53,009 nt of DNA from JAAYPI01 sp036734385 (GCA_036734385.1 DAIMYQ010000010.1:1-53009), one strand, 5' to 3'; counted from the stretch's first letter, positions 8,073 to 17,460 are shown. Made by a program: numbers and translations. The notes: generated by a model from the letters alone, not told the origin.

Positions 8073-8786
8073 TTAATCAAATGCGACCGCACAACCTTTG
8101 CGAGGGTCGCATTTTTGTTTTTTATGGTATCGAAAATGTTTACTTCTGCTACTTGTATTACGAAATTTTGGAATCTTATAAGTGGCTGTTAAACATAAAG
8201 TAGGATAGCTATCTAAAGATGAGCCATTAATAATTGTGTTGTCTAAATTATCTATTAATGTCAGATGCCAAGTGAATTCTAATCCAACATTCCAGTTTTT
8301 TGATATTTCGTGTTGTGTGCCAATTCCTATCGGGATAGTTAATGTAGGAATATTGTCTATGTAGAACCTACCTACATGAGGAATACAAAACAACCCCCCG
8401 AAACCTAAAAATAGGTATGCTTGGCTTGGAAGAAGCGACAATCCGGAATTTTCTTTTCTTCTTGATTGGTTGTTGAAGAAATTATAAACGCCCTCTATTT
8501 CTAATTCGGCATTGTGAGAATAGTAAGGAATAGCATTGGTTGTACCATCAAAATAATGATAGTTACCTATTACTCGTGCTCCCAATTGGGGTATGAAAAA
8601 ATAGGTGTACGAAAGTCCTATGGTTGGACCAATGTTTCTATTAATGTCAAATGATGGATAGTTAACCCCGGCTGAGAAGGTTAGTTGATGTTGGGAGTTT
8701 CCTCCAATTCGACTTTTAACGAGTTGAGCAGAAGCTGCAATGTCTACAAAAAACAGAATAATAAGTAGCAAAACGGATTTCTTCAT
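8073..8786 (-). CDS. Predicted outer-membrane beta-barrel protein
   Basis: The chosen ATG (8786) gives 237 residues with a clean signal peptide (MKKSVLLLIILFFVDIAASAQ); an upstream TTG at 8819 would add 11 residues that spoil it. The mature part alternates short hydrophobic and aromatic strands (LTFSAGVNYPSF, GPTIGLSYTYFF, LGARVIGNYHYF, WNVGLEFTWHLTL, YPTLCLTATYKIP), as in small outer-membrane barrels (DUF6089-like or PorG-like). After the last strand comes an odd basic tail, RSKHFRYHKKQKCDPRKGC, ending AVAFD. The DNA for this tail also forms the terminator of the convergent lipoprotein gene. A -7 element precedes the gene at 8817-8824. Function unknown. Confidence 0.75.
   Translation of the reverse strand: MKKSVLLLIILFFVDIAASAQLVKSRIGGNSQHQLTFSAGVNYPSFDINRNIGPTIGLSYTYFFIPQLGARVIGNYHYFDGTTNAIPYYSHNAELEIEGVYNFFNNQSRRKENSGLSLLPSQAYLFLGFGGLFCIPHVGRFYIDNIPTLTIPIGIGTQHEISKNWNVGLEFTWHLTLIDNLDNTIINGSSLDSYPTLCLTATYKIPKFRNTSSRSKHFRYHKKQKCDPRKGCAVAFD
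8079..8118 (+). terminator. Terminator of the lipoprotein gene, inside the opposite CDS
   Basis: AAATGCGACC (8079-8088) pairs with GGTCGCATTT (8105-8114), followed by TTGTTTTTT. It lies 23 nt after the lipoprotein stop. The same bases encode the C-terminal tail of the minus-strand barrel gene. Confidence 0.8.
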
Positions 8787-8816
8787 CAAAAATATTTGTG
8801 TTTCAAAAGATTGGGA

Positions 8817-8824
8817 CAAAAATA
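8817..8824 (-). promoter_or_regulatory. -7 element (TATTTTTG) of the beta-barrel gene
   Basis: Minus-strand TATTTTTG fits TAnnTTTG and is 31-38 nt before the ATG at 8786. This supports transcription starting close to that ATG rather than at the TTG at 8819, which overlaps the element. Confidence 0.45.
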
Positions 8825-8914
8825 CGATAAAATAGTAATCGAATAAAAATATAAATGGATATTTTCTACTCGTTTAATTTGAATTTAAAATGTCAGTTGT
8901 ATTTCTAAAATACT

Positions 8915-8922
8915 TACATTTG
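8915..8922 (+). promoter_or_regulatory. -7 element (TACATTTG) of the GT4 gene
   Basis: TACATTTG is the most common form of the Bacteroidetes -7 element and lies 32 nt before the ATG at 8954. A TTG sits at 8897-8899, with a 15-nt spacer that is a little short. Confidence 0.55.
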
Positions 8923-8953
8923 CAAATGACATTATTCAGCCGTTGTAGACAAT

Positions 8954-10237
8954 ATGAGTAAAAAATTTTTAATCATAACATATTATTTTCCGCCTAGCGG
9001 AGGTGCCGGTGTTCAACGATGGCTGAAATTTGTAAAGTATTTGCCTCAATTTGGCTATGAGCCTGTTGTTTTGACAGTAAATGAAAAGGAGGCTTCTTAT
9101 CCGCAAATAGATGAAAGTTTATTAAATGATATTCCTGATAATGTACGAGTGGAACGCACTCATACAAGAGAAATATTAAACGTTTATAAACGGATATCTC
9201 CTTCAAAAGAAATTCCATACGGTGGTTTTGCCAACGAACAAAAAACAAGTTTATTTCAAAAAATAAGTCGTTTTATTCGTGGAAATTTCTTTTTGCCTGA
9301 CCCACGAAGAGGATGGAATAAGTATGCTTACCGCAGAGCTTGTCAATTAATTGAAAGTGAGCAAATTGAAACGATTGTTACCACTAGTCCTCCTCATTCC
9401 ACACAACTTATAGGACTAAAACTCAAAAAGAAATATCCGAATATTCAGTGGGTGGTCGATTTACGTGATCCTTGGCGTGATATTTACTATTATAAGGAGT
9501 TGTATCCGTGTTTTTTAGCGGATAGCATTAATGCTTTATACGAAAAACAGGTTTTGATCAAATCGGATAAACTGATAACGGTAAGTCGTGGTGTAAAAGA
9601 GTTGTTCGAAAAAAAAGCCGATATAGCTGACAAGTTTTTCATTATTCCAAATGGTTTTGATGAACCAGATTTTGTGAATGTTTTGCCCAATAAGAAAAAC
9701 GATAAGTTTGTTATTTCTTATGTGGGTATTTTGAGTAGTTTGTACAATGTTGATCCTTTTTTAGATGCCGTTAATTTATTGCCCGAAGCAGAAAAACAAA
9801 ATATACTGTTGCGTTTTGTCGGAAAAACAGCTTCCCAAATACAAGAAAAGATATTTGAAAAAGGGCTTGGTCAGATGACCGAATTTATCGATTATGTACC
9901 GCACAAAGAGGCTGTCGCTTATATGAAAGGCTCTGATTTGTTGCTGCTTTTATTACCTGATTCGGAAAAAAACAAAGGTATTTTAACGGGAAAACTTTTT
10001 GAATATATGGCTAGTGAAACGCCTGTTTTGTTGGTTGCTTCGCTACAAGAAGATGCCGCGGGCATCATTGATGAGTGTAAAGCCGGAAAAACTTTTGATT
10101 ATTTTGATGTTGAAGGAATAAAGCGGTTTATTCTTGACACAAAAAAAGTAGACAAGTTGCAGTCAGAAACTCAACTATACCAAAAATATTCAAGAAAAGA
10201 ATTAACTCGATTGCTCGGTGAATTGCTTGGTAATTAA
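8954..10237 (+). CDS. Glycosyltransferase family 4 protein
   Basis: The 427-residue protein is a GT-B fold retaining glycosyltransferase. The N-terminal domain opens with FLIITYYFPPSGGAGVQRWLKFVKYL, a typical GT4 start with the glycine-rich acceptor loop. The C-terminal nucleotide-sugar domain begins near VISYVGILSSLYN and holds a KLFEYMASETPVLLVA segment, the conserved sugar-nucleotide site. The enzyme acts at the inner face of the cytoplasmic membrane in surface polysaccharide or glycolipid synthesis; donor and acceptor are unknown. It is convergent with the flippase gene, and the two stop codons are one base apart with no visible terminator between them. Confidence 0.93.
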   Translation: MSKKFLIITYYFPPSGGAGVQRWLKFVKYLPQFGYEPVVLTVNEKEASYPQIDESLLNDIPDNVRVERTHTREILNVYKRISPSKEIPYGGFANEQKTSLFQKISRFIRGNFFLPDPRRGWNKYAYRRACQLIESEQIETIVTTSPPHSTQLIGLKLKKKYPNIQWVVDLRDPWRDIYYYKELYPCFLADSINALYEKQVLIKSDKLITVSRGVKELFEKKADIADKFFIIPNGFDEPDFVNVLPNKKNDKFVISYVGILSSLYNVDPFLDAVNLLPEAEKQNILLRFVGKTASQIQEKIFEKGLGQMTEFIDYVPHKEAVAYMKGSDLLLLLLPDSEKNKGILTGKLFEYMASETPVLLVASLQEDAAGIIDECKAGKTFDYFDVEGIKRFILDTKKVDKLQSETQLYQKYSRKELTRLLGELLGN

Positions 10238-10238
10238 T

Positions 10239-11702
10239 TTATTTGACCTCTTCTTCTATTGATTTTGTATTGCCTTTTTTTACGAAGGACATAACTCTAA
10301 AGAAGTTTTCTTTAAAGAAAATACGTAATAAAATGATGTACAATACAACAGCTGAAAGTAATTGTATTGTGAATAATGCATAGAGATTTTTGATAAATGG
10401 TGTATAAAGAAGTACGCCTCCTGAAATGACCAGTCCCATTAGTAAGCTTGGCAGAATATCTTTTAGTTGATCCCAATAGGAATGGCTTAAATGCTTGTTT
10501 ATAAATCTTGTGGAAAAAAGAAATGCCAAGCAACAAGATATTACATAACCAACCAATAAAGATACGATTCCGTATCTAAAGCATGCAACAATAGAAATAA
10601 CAATGAGTAACCGTTTTACTATTTCAATGCAAAAGGTGATTTTGGATTTCCCCATCGCATTAAGCAAGTTATTATTGAGTAAATAAAGCGGTGCAAAGAG
10701 GTTCGCCAAGCAAATCAATTGAAAATAAGGCACTGCGGGTAGCCATTTTTCAGAAAATAAGAAGAAAAACAAAGGTTTTGCCATGACAATAAGTACCAAC
10801 GTAATAGGTAAAACAATCAACGATGTTTTTTGAATTAATTCTCTGTAGATTCGTTTTAGTCTTTCTATTTCTGTATTAATCTGCGTGAATAGGTTGTAGG
10901 TGCTGTTTCCTAGAATAGATTGAAACGTAAAGTTGGTTGTTTCACTCATTTTATTTGCCTGAGTATAGTAGCCCACTTGATTTACAGGGTAAAAGCGGCT
11001 TAACAAAAAGGTGTACAGGTTATTAAAAACAATGGTTAATAAGGATGTGCCTAATATGTGAATGCTGAAATTCCATAATTCGCGGATACTTTTCAGCGAA
11101 AAGAGTAATTGAGGATACCATTTTACGAAAAAATAGAATCCAATTCCTCTGAAAAAATGATATGTCGTTTGTTGTACAACCAGTGACCAAACTCCTTTTC
11201 CCATTATGGCCATAGTTATACCCAATATGCCACTTATGGTGGTAGAAAATAGATTGATTTTCGCCAATGTTTTAAAATCCATCGCTTTGTTCACCTGAAT
11301 GTAGGGAACAATGTAGAAGGCATTAAAAATGACGGCTATAAATGTTACTCTGGCAATCGGAATTAACGATGGCTGGTTGAAGAAATTTGCTATGAAAGGA
11401 GCCGTAAAAAATAGCAGGGCATATAATCCGATGGAAATGGCTAGGTTAACAAAAAAGACAGAGTTCAAATCTGTTTCTGTAACTTCTTTTTTTCTGATAA
11501 GAGCAGGACCAAAACCACTTTCTACTAACACATAGGAAAGAGTGGCAAAAATCATAAGCATACCGATTAGTCCGTAATCAGTAGGAGAAAGTAAACGAGC
11601 GAGGACGATACCAATGATAAATTGTACGGATTGTTGCCCCAATCTGTCGACGGAACTCCAAGCCAATGCTCCTATCATTTTTTCTTTTAACTTATCGCCC
11701 AT
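10239..11702 (-). CDS. Polysaccharide flippase of the MOP superfamily (Wzx/PST type)
   Basis: The 487-residue protein has about 14 hydrophobic segments. It begins MGDKLKEKMIGALAWSSVDRLGQQSVQFIIGIVLARLLSPTDYGLIG, a start typical of lipopolysaccharide biosynthesis flippases related to WzxC. Such proteins move undecaprenyl-linked glycans across the inner membrane. The start codon lies 36 nt after the leuS stop on the same strand, so it is probably transcribed with leuS. The adjacent glycosyltransferase on the opposite strand supports a role in export of a glycan. The exact substrate is unknown. Confidence 0.92.
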   Translation of the reverse strand: MGDKLKEKMIGALAWSSVDRLGQQSVQFIIGIVLARLLSPTDYGLIGMLMIFATLSYVLVESGFGPALIRKKEVTETDLNSVFFVNLAISIGLYALLFFTAPFIANFFNQPSLIPIARVTFIAVIFNAFYIVPYIQVNKAMDFKTLAKINLFSTTISGILGITMAIMGKGVWSLVVQQTTYHFFRGIGFYFFVKWYPQLLFSLKSIRELWNFSIHILGTSLLTIVFNNLYTFLLSRFYPVNQVGYYTQANKMSETTNFTFQSILGNSTYNLFTQINTEIERLKRIYRELIQKTSLIVLPITLVLIVMAKPLFFFLFSEKWLPAVPYFQLICLANLFAPLYLLNNNLLNAMGKSKITFCIEIVKRLLIVISIVACFRYGIVSLLVGYVISCCLAFLFSTRFINKHLSHSYWDQLKDILPSLLMGLVISGGVLLYTPFIKNLYALFTIQLLSAVVLYIILLRIFFKENFFRVMSFVKKGNTKSIEEEVK

Positions 11703-11738
11703 GTATGTTGTGTAAAAGTCATGTGGTAGTTTTGTCCA

Positions 11739-14495
11739 CTATATGACTATGTTAACAATTTTTCCAACAACTACAATTATCTTTTTGGGAGAATTGCCTT
11801 GTAAAAATTTAATTGTTTGTGCGTTGCTCAAAGCTGCTTTTTCTACTTCTTCTTTAGTCAGATTAGCAGGTAGCTCTAACATAAAACGAACCTTTCCATT
11901 GAATGAAATAGGGTATTTAACTGCTGATTCCACCAGATATTCTTCGTTGCATATCGGAAACTTAGCATCACAAACGGACGTTGTATTTCCAAGCTCGTGA
12001 TATAATTCTTCCGCAATGTGAGGAGCAAACGGTGCTAACAAAACGATAAGCGGTTCCAAAATGGCTTTTTTGTTGCACTTTTGTTGAGCTAACTCATTAA
12101 TACAAATCATAAATGCAGATATAGAGGTGTTGAAAGAGAAGTTTTCTATATCGTACGTAATTTTTTTTATGGTTTTGTGCAATGTTTTTAGCTCTTCGGC
12201 AGAGGGCGTTTCTTCAGTTACACAGAAAGTATCCTCTTTGTAGAATAAACTCCAAAGCTTCTTCAAGAAGCGGTGTACACCGTCTATGCCATTTGTATCC
12301 CAAGGCTTTGATTGTTCCAATGGTCCTAAAAACATTTCATACAAACGCAAAGTGTCAGCCCCATATTTATCAACAATATCATCCGGATTTACTACATTAA
12401 ACATGGATTTTGACATTTTTTCTACTGCCCATCCACAGATATATTTGCCATCTTCCAAAATAAATTCGGCATTGGCAAAATCAGGCATCCACTTTTTAAA
12501 GCGTTCAATATCCAAAATATCATTCGATACAATGTTTACATCCACATGAATGGGTGTTACATCATAATTTTTTATCAAATTGTAAGATACGAATGTATTG
12601 GTATTTTTTATGCGATACACAAAATTGCTTCTTCCCTGAATCATTCCTTGGTTAACTAGTTTTTGAAAAGGTTCCTCTTTGCAAACCAAGCCAAGGTCAA
12701 ATAAAAATTTGTTCCAAAAACGGCTGTAAATCAAGTGTCCTGTAGCATGTTCCGTTCCACCTAAATACAAATCGACATTTCTCCAATATTCATTGGCTTC
12801 TTTGCTTACTAACATATCATTGTTGTGTGGATCCATATAGCGTAAATAATACGCAGATGAACCTGCAAAGCCGGGCATTGTATTTAATTCGTATGAATAG
12901 CCTTCTTGGGTTGCCCAATTTTTGGCACGTCCGAGAGGCGGTTCACCTGTTTCTGTAGGTAAATATTTGTCAATTTCGGGCAATTCCAACGGTAATTCTT
13001 TTTCATCCAAAACGTAAGGAATACCATTTTTGTAATATACAGGAAATGGTTCTCCCCAATAACGTTGGCGACTGAAAATAGCATCACGTAATCTGTAATT
13101 GATTTTTACATTTCCAATGCCTTTTTCCACAATGTATTTTTTTGCTTTTGCAATGGCTTCTTTTACCGTCATTCCGTCCATAAAACCGGAATTGCACATA
13201 ATGCCGTCTTTGGCGTCAAAACTTTCTTCAGTAACATCGCATCCTTCAATAACAGGAATAATAGGGAGGTGGAAATGTTTGGCAAAAGCGTAGTCTCTAC
13301 CATCGTGAGCTGGTACAGCCATGATAGCTCCTGTCCCATATCCAGCTAACACATAGTCACTTATATAAATTGGAATTTCTTCTTCTGTAAACGGATTGAT
13401 GGCATAAGCCCCGGAAAATACTCCTGTAACCTTGCGGTCAGCAATACGTTCTCTTTCGGTTCTTCTTTTTACCGATTCAACGTAGTTGGTTACGGCTTCT
13501 CTTTGTTCTGTTGTAGTGACCATCGCTACATATTCGCTTTCGGGAGCTAAAACCATAAATGTTACGCCGAAAGTCGTATCGGCACGTGTAGTGAAAATCA
13601 ATAAGTCGGCATTCTGATCTTTTATTTTGAATTTCATTTCAGCCCCTTCACTACGACCAATCCAGTTTTTTTGTGTTTCTTTTAGTGATTCAGTCCAGTC
13701 GAGTGTATTTAATCCGTCCAACAAACGTTGTGCATAAGCCGAAATACGTAAACTCCATTGACGCATGGTACGTTGCTCTACAGGATGTCCACCCCGAACA
13801 GAAAGACCTTCACTTACTTCATCGTTGGCTAAAACTGTTCCAAGAGCAGGACACCAATTTACTTTCAAATCTGCCAAATAAGCAATTCGGTAATTCAATA
13901 ATATGTTTTGTTGTTCCTGTTCGTTTTTGTCATTCCATTCTTTTGCAGTGAAGGATAGTTCTTCAGTACAAGCAACAGATAACCCTGATGTTCCGTTTGT
14001 TGTCAAATGAGAAATTAAACTCTCAATAGGTTGAGCTTTGCCTATGGTTTTATCATAATAATGGTTAAACATCTGAATAAAAGCCCATTGTGTCCATTTG
14101 TAATAGTCTGAATCGCATGTACGTACTTCACGATTCCAATCGAAACAGAAACCTATTTTATCCAATTGTTCACGATAGCGAGCGATATTTTTTTGCGTTG
14201 TAATGGCTGGATGTTGTCCGGTTTGAATGGCATATTGCTCTGCCGGAAGTCCGTAAGCATCGTATCCCATTGGATGTAAAACATTAAATCCTTGTAGTCT
14301 TTTATAACGGCTGTAAATATCGGAAGCAATGTATCCCAGGGGATGACCTACGTGTAATCCTGCTCCTGAAGGATACGGAAACATATCCAATACATAATAT
14401 TTCGGTTTTTTACTATTAATTTCTACTTTGTAGGTGGCATTTTCCTTCCAATATTGTTGCCACTTTTTTTCTATTTCCGTAAACTTATATTCCAT
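11739..14495 (-). CDS. leuS: Leucyl-tRNA synthetase
   Basis: The 918-residue protein is a class I aminoacyl-tRNA synthetase that charges tRNA-Leu in the cytosol. The HIGH motif is HVGH (residues 48-51, in FPYPSGAGLHVGH) and the KMSKS motif is at 693-697. Between them is the CP1 editing domain with the conserved threonine-rich stretch IFTTRADTTFGVTFMVLAPE and GYGTGAIMAVPAHDGRD. The anticodon-binding and C-terminal domains follow. Length is normal for Bacteroidetes LeuS. A -7 element lies upstream at 14543-14550, divergent from recF. The flippase gene follows in the same direction. Confidence 0.98.
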   Translation of the reverse strand: MEYKFTEIEKKWQQYWKENATYKVEINSKKPKYYVLDMFPYPSGAGLHVGHPLGYIASDIYSRYKRLQGFNVLHPMGYDAYGLPAEQYAIQTGQHPAITTQKNIARYREQLDKIGFCFDWNREVRTCDSDYYKWTQWAFIQMFNHYYDKTIGKAQPIESLISHLTTNGTSGLSVACTEELSFTAKEWNDKNEQEQQNILLNYRIAYLADLKVNWCPALGTVLANDEVSEGLSVRGGHPVEQRTMRQWSLRISAYAQRLLDGLNTLDWTESLKETQKNWIGRSEGAEMKFKIKDQNADLLIFTTRADTTFGVTFMVLAPESEYVAMVTTTEQREAVTNYVESVKRRTERERIADRKVTGVFSGAYAINPFTEEEIPIYISDYVLAGYGTGAIMAVPAHDGRDYAFAKHFHLPIIPVIEGCDVTEESFDAKDGIMCNSGFMDGMTVKEAIAKAKKYIVEKGIGNVKINYRLRDAIFSRQRYWGEPFPVYYKNGIPYVLDEKELPLELPEIDKYLPTETGEPPLGRAKNWATQEGYSYELNTMPGFAGSSAYYLRYMDPHNNDMLVSKEANEYWRNVDLYLGGTEHATGHLIYSRFWNKFLFDLGLVCKEEPFQKLVNQGMIQGRSNFVYRIKNTNTFVSYNLIKNYDVTPIHVDVNIVSNDILDIERFKKWMPDFANAEFILEDGKYICGWAVEKMSKSMFNVVNPDDIVDKYGADTLRLYEMFLGPLEQSKPWDTNGIDGVHRFLKKLWSLFYKEDTFCVTEETPSAEELKTLHKTIKKITYDIENFSFNTSISAFMICINELAQQKCNKKAILEPLIVLLAPFAPHIAEELYHELGNTTSVCDAKFPICNEEYLVESAVKYPISFNGKVRFMLELPANLTKEEVEKAALSNAQTIKFLQGNSPKKIIVVVGKIVNIVI

Positions 14496-14542
14496 AATTT
14501 ATATCTGGTAAAGGCTTTTTTATGTGAATGTAATTGATTTAA

Positions 14543-14550
14543 CAAAGGTA
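14543..14550 (-). promoter_or_regulatory. -7 element (TACCTTTG) of leuS
   Basis: Minus-strand TACCTTTG matches TAnnTTTG and is 48 nt before the leuS ATG. It is in the divergent region shared with recF. Confidence 0.45.
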
Positions 14551-14658
14551 ATCAAAATACATATTTGTTTTCTTATATTTTGTGCTGAATTTGTGAGATG
14601 ACCGAAAAAGAATCCATTTTGTACTTGGCAATAACAGGATAGTATCAAACATTTTTCT

Positions 14659-14666
14659 TATTTTTG
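14659..14666 (+). promoter_or_regulatory. -7 element (TATTTTTG) of recF
   Basis: TATTTTTG matches TAnnTTTG and ends 17 nt before the recF ATG, which implies a very short leader. Confidence 0.45.
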
Positions 14667-14683
14667 CAAAAACAGTAAGACCT

Positions 14684-15778
14684 ATGTTTCTTTCCAATTT
14701 GTCATTGATAAACTATAAAAATATATCCGAAGCAAATCTCGATTTTTGTCGAGGTATTAATTGCTTTGTTGGAAACAATGGGGTGGGCAAGACCAACTTA
14801 TTGGATGCTGTTTATTATTTGTCTTTTTGCAAAAGCCATTCAAATTCTATAGATAATCAGAATATTAGGCATGAAGAGAATTTTTTGATGGTGCAAGGAA
14901 AATATTTTCGAGGCGAAATGCAGGAAGATATCTATTTGGGGCTTAAACGTGGACAGAGAAAAGCCTTTAAGCACAATAAAAAAGAATATGAACGTATATC
15001 TGACCATATTGGATTGTTGCCTTTGGTACTCGTTTCGCCGAATGACTCCTGTTTAATAGATGGAGGTAGCGACGAACGTCGTAAATTTATTGACGGTGTT
15101 ATTTCTCAGTACGATAAAAAGTACCTCGATTCTCTTATTCGATACAATCGGGTGGTGCAGCAACGCAATGCTTTGCTCAAAAATGACGATAACCAAGATA
15201 TGTCCATTTTTGATGTTTGTGAATGGCAAATGGAGCAATTTGCCCAATACATTTATGAAAAAAGAAAATCGTTTATTGAGGAATTTGTTCCTATCTTTCA
15301 AGAATATTACCAATTTATTTCGTCGGGAAAAGAGATTGTCAATATTACCTACAAATCGCATTTACAGAAACCTGATTTTAAAACGCAACTCGAAAGTACT
15401 CGGCAGCGAGATTTTATTCTTGGTTTTACCTCGAAGGGCATTCATAAAGATGAATTGGAAATGTTTTTGGGTGACTATTTGGTGAAACGTATCGGCTCCC
15501 AAGGTCAAGGTAAAAGTTTTTTAATTGCTTTAAAATTGGCTCAATTTGATTTTTTGAAAAAGGTACATGGCTTTTTCCCTTTGTTATTGTTGGATGATAT
15601 TTTTGATAAACTTGATTCGCAACGCGTCACTCAAATTATTCAATTGGTTTCCGGAGAAAAATTCGGTCAGATATTTATTACAGATACCAATCGCGAACAT
15701 TTGGATGAACTCCTGAAACAAATAAATAATCCGTACAAAATCTTTACCGTAAAAGAAAATGGCGTTTTTTTAGAATAA
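14684..15778 (+). CDS. recF: DNA replication/repair protein RecF
   Basis: The 364-residue SMC-like ATPase helps load RecA at gapped DNA during recombinational repair. The Walker A motif is GNNGVGKT (residues 30-37). The ABC-type signature region appears as RIGSQGQGKSFLIALKLAQ, and Walker B as LLLLDDIFDKLD. The order and length are normal. It is followed 3 nt later by a DUF721 gene, an arrangement frequent in Bacteroidetes. dnaA, dnaN and gyrB are not adjacent, unlike in many other bacteria. Confidence 0.97.
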   Translation: MFLSNLSLINYKNISEANLDFCRGINCFVGNNGVGKTNLLDAVYYLSFCKSHSNSIDNQNIRHEENFLMVQGKYFRGEMQEDIYLGLKRGQRKAFKHNKKEYERISDHIGLLPLVLVSPNDSCLIDGGSDERRKFIDGVISQYDKKYLDSLIRYNRVVQQRNALLKNDDNQDMSIFDVCEWQMEQFAQYIYEKRKSFIEEFVPIFQEYYQFISSGKEIVNITYKSHLQKPDFKTQLESTRQRDFILGFTSKGIHKDELEMFLGDYLVKRIGSQGQGKSFLIALKLAQFDFLKKVHGFFPLLLLDDIFDKLDSQRVTQIIQLVSGEKFGQIFITDTNREHLDELLKQINNPYKIFTVKENGVFLE

Positions 15779-15781
15779 AAT

Positions 15782-16072
15782 ATGAGAAAGAAAAATACTG
15801 AAAAGATATCGGATGTTATACAACAAATCTTTCAACAAAATAATTTGCAACAAAAACTTGACGAGGTCGATATTATGCAATCTTGGGAAAAGGTTTTGGG
15901 GAGCACTATCAAAAATTACACCACTGAATTGATAATAAAAAACGGAGTACTTTATGTCAAATTATCTTCTTCCGTCCTTCGAAACGAATTAATGATGACG
16001 AGGTCAAAACTAATAGCTTCACTGAATGAAAAAGTAGGAAAAGAAGTCATAAAAGATATTGTATTTCGATAA
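15782..16072 (+). CDS. DUF721 (DciA-like) small protein
   Basis: This 96-residue protein has the DUF721 layout: a helical start (ISDVIQQIFQQNNLQQKLDEVDIMQSWEKVLG), then LIIKNGVLYVKLSSSVLRNELMMTRSKLIASLNEKVG and a terminal VIKDIVFR. The family includes DciA, the loader of the DnaB helicase at replication origins in many bacteria. Linkage to recF by 3 nt fits a role in DNA metabolism. Assignment to DciA itself is inferred; the family is broad and short. Confidence 0.85.
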   Translation: MRKKNTEKISDVIQQIFQQNNLQQKLDEVDIMQSWEKVLGSTIKNYTTELIIKNGVLYVKLSSSVLRNELMMTRSKLIASLNEKVGKEVIKDIVFR

Positions 16073-16087
16073 GTTTTCGTACATTTG
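16059..16087 (+). promoter_or_regulatory. Promoter of the superoxide dismutase gene
   Basis: TTG (16059-16061) and TACATTTG (16080-16087) are separated by 18 nt, close to the Bacteroidetes pattern. The -33 part lies inside the end of the DUF721 gene. The ATG is at 16126. Confidence 0.6.
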
Positions 16088-16125
16088 AGTTGTGTTACTA
16101 TTGTTTAACCTAAAAATAAATCATT

Positions 16126-16701
16126 ATGACTTTTGGACTAACAAATTTACCTTACGGATTGGCAACTTTATCTCCGGTTATCAGTCAGCAAACCTTGGAA
16201 TTTCATCATGGCAAGCATCTTCAAACTTATGTAACCAATTTAAACAACTTAAAAACGGGCACCCCTTTTGAGAATGTAGATTTGGTTTCTATAATAAAAA
16301 AGTCAGACGGAGCACTTTTTAATAATGCCGCTCAGGTATACAACCACGAATTTTATTTTGCACAATTTTCAGCTTCTCCAAAATTAAAACCTGAAGGAAA
16401 ATTAGCTGAAGCTATTGGCACATCTTTCGGTTCTTTTGATGACTTCAAAAAAGAATTTGGAGCAGCTGCCCTGACTCTTTTTGGTTCCGGTTGGGCATGG
16501 CTTAGTGTAAATGCTCAAGGCAAACTGGAAATTACCAAAGAAAGTAATGCAGGCAATCCTCTTACTAAAGGTGGACAGCCATTACTTACCATTGATGTGT
16601 GGGAACATGCTTATTACTTGGATTATCAAAATAGAAGAGCTGATTATATTGCTGCTCTTTGGAATATCATTGACTGGACAGTTATCGAAAGTCGTTTTTA
16701 A
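16126..16701 (+). CDS. sodB: Superoxide dismutase, Fe/Mn type
   Basis: The 191-residue protein converts superoxide to hydrogen peroxide and oxygen in the cytosol. The four metal ligands are visible: H27 (EFHHGKH), H74 (VYNHEF), D157 and H161 (DVWEHAYY). The C-terminal YLDYQNRRADYIAALW is standard. Length fits the iron-type or cambialistic enzymes of anaerobic Bacteroidales; metal choice cannot be read from sequence with certainty, so the symbol is by similarity. It has its own promoter at 16059-16087 and is followed by the YggS-type gene 9 nt later. Confidence 0.96.
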   Translation: MTFGLTNLPYGLATLSPVISQQTLEFHHGKHLQTYVTNLNNLKTGTPFENVDLVSIIKKSDGALFNNAAQVYNHEFYFAQFSASPKLKPEGKLAEAIGTSFGSFDDFKKEFGAAALTLFGSGWAWLSVNAQGKLEITKESNAGNPLTKGGQPLLTIDVWEHAYYLDYQNRRADYIAALWNIIDWTVIESRF

Positions 16702-16710
16702 AGTATAAGG

Positions 16711-17385
16711 GTGTCAAGTATCTCGCAAAATATTATAACCATTAAGAAACAGTTACCGGCACACGTACGTTTGGTAGCTGTTTCTAAGTTTAATCCGCAA
16801 GAAAGTATTCAAGAAGCTTATGATTGCGGACAACGTGTGTTCGGGGAAAGTCATGCACAAGAATTGGTGCCAAAAGCTGAACACCTGCCTAAGGATATTC
16901 AGTGGCATTTTATCGGTCACTTACAAACAAATAAGGTGAAATATATTGTGCCTTATGTGTCGCTTATTCATGGAGTAGACTCGTTTAAGCTCTTGTCTGA
17001 GATTGATAGACAGGCAGCTAAAATCAATCGTCAAATAATTTGTTTGTTGCAATTTCATATAGCACAAGAAGAAACCAAATATGGCTTTTCACTTGCCGAG
17101 TGTGAGCAAATGTTACAGTCGCAACCGTATAAACAATTGCAAAACATTCGTTTAGCGGGTGTTATGGGTATGGCTACTGATACGGAAGATATAAATCAAG
17201 TTCGTTATGAATTCCGTTCACTCAAAGAAAAATTCGATTACCTCAAAACGCATTATTTTTCTAATCAAGATGATTTTTGTGAAATTTCAATGGGTATGAC
17301 TCATGATTACTCCATTGCCATAGAAGAAGGTTCTACATTGGTGAGGATAGGAAGTGGAATTTTTGGAGAAAGAATGTATCAGTAA
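16711..17385 (+). CDS. YggS/PROSC-type PLP homeostasis protein
   Basis: The 224-residue protein belongs to the alanine-racemase-like PLP-binding family. Its PLP lysine is K26 in LVAVSKFNPQE. HFIGHLQTNKVKYI and the late SMGMTHDYSIAIEEGSTLVRIGSGIFGER are the family's signatures. The start is a GTG, preceded by AAGG; it is the only start that keeps the whole family N-terminus. Known members bind PLP and buffer its level; no enzymatic reaction is established. It follows sodB by 9 nt and is probably in the same transcript. Confidence 0.93.
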   Translation: MSSISQNIITIKKQLPAHVRLVAVSKFNPQESIQEAYDCGQRVFGESHAQELVPKAEHLPKDIQWHFIGHLQTNKVKYIVPYVSLIHGVDSFKLLSEIDRQAAKINRQIICLLQFHIAQEETKYGFSLAECEQMLQSQPYKQLQNIRLAGVMGMATDTEDINQVRYEFRSLKEKFDYLKTHYFSNQDDFCEISMGMTHDYSIAIEEGSTLVRIGSGIFGERMYQ

Positions 17386-17460
17386 TGTTATTTGGTGGCT
17401 TTCATGGCACAAAAAATTTTCAATTTTTACATTCCATTTTCACTTTTCAATATAAAATAA

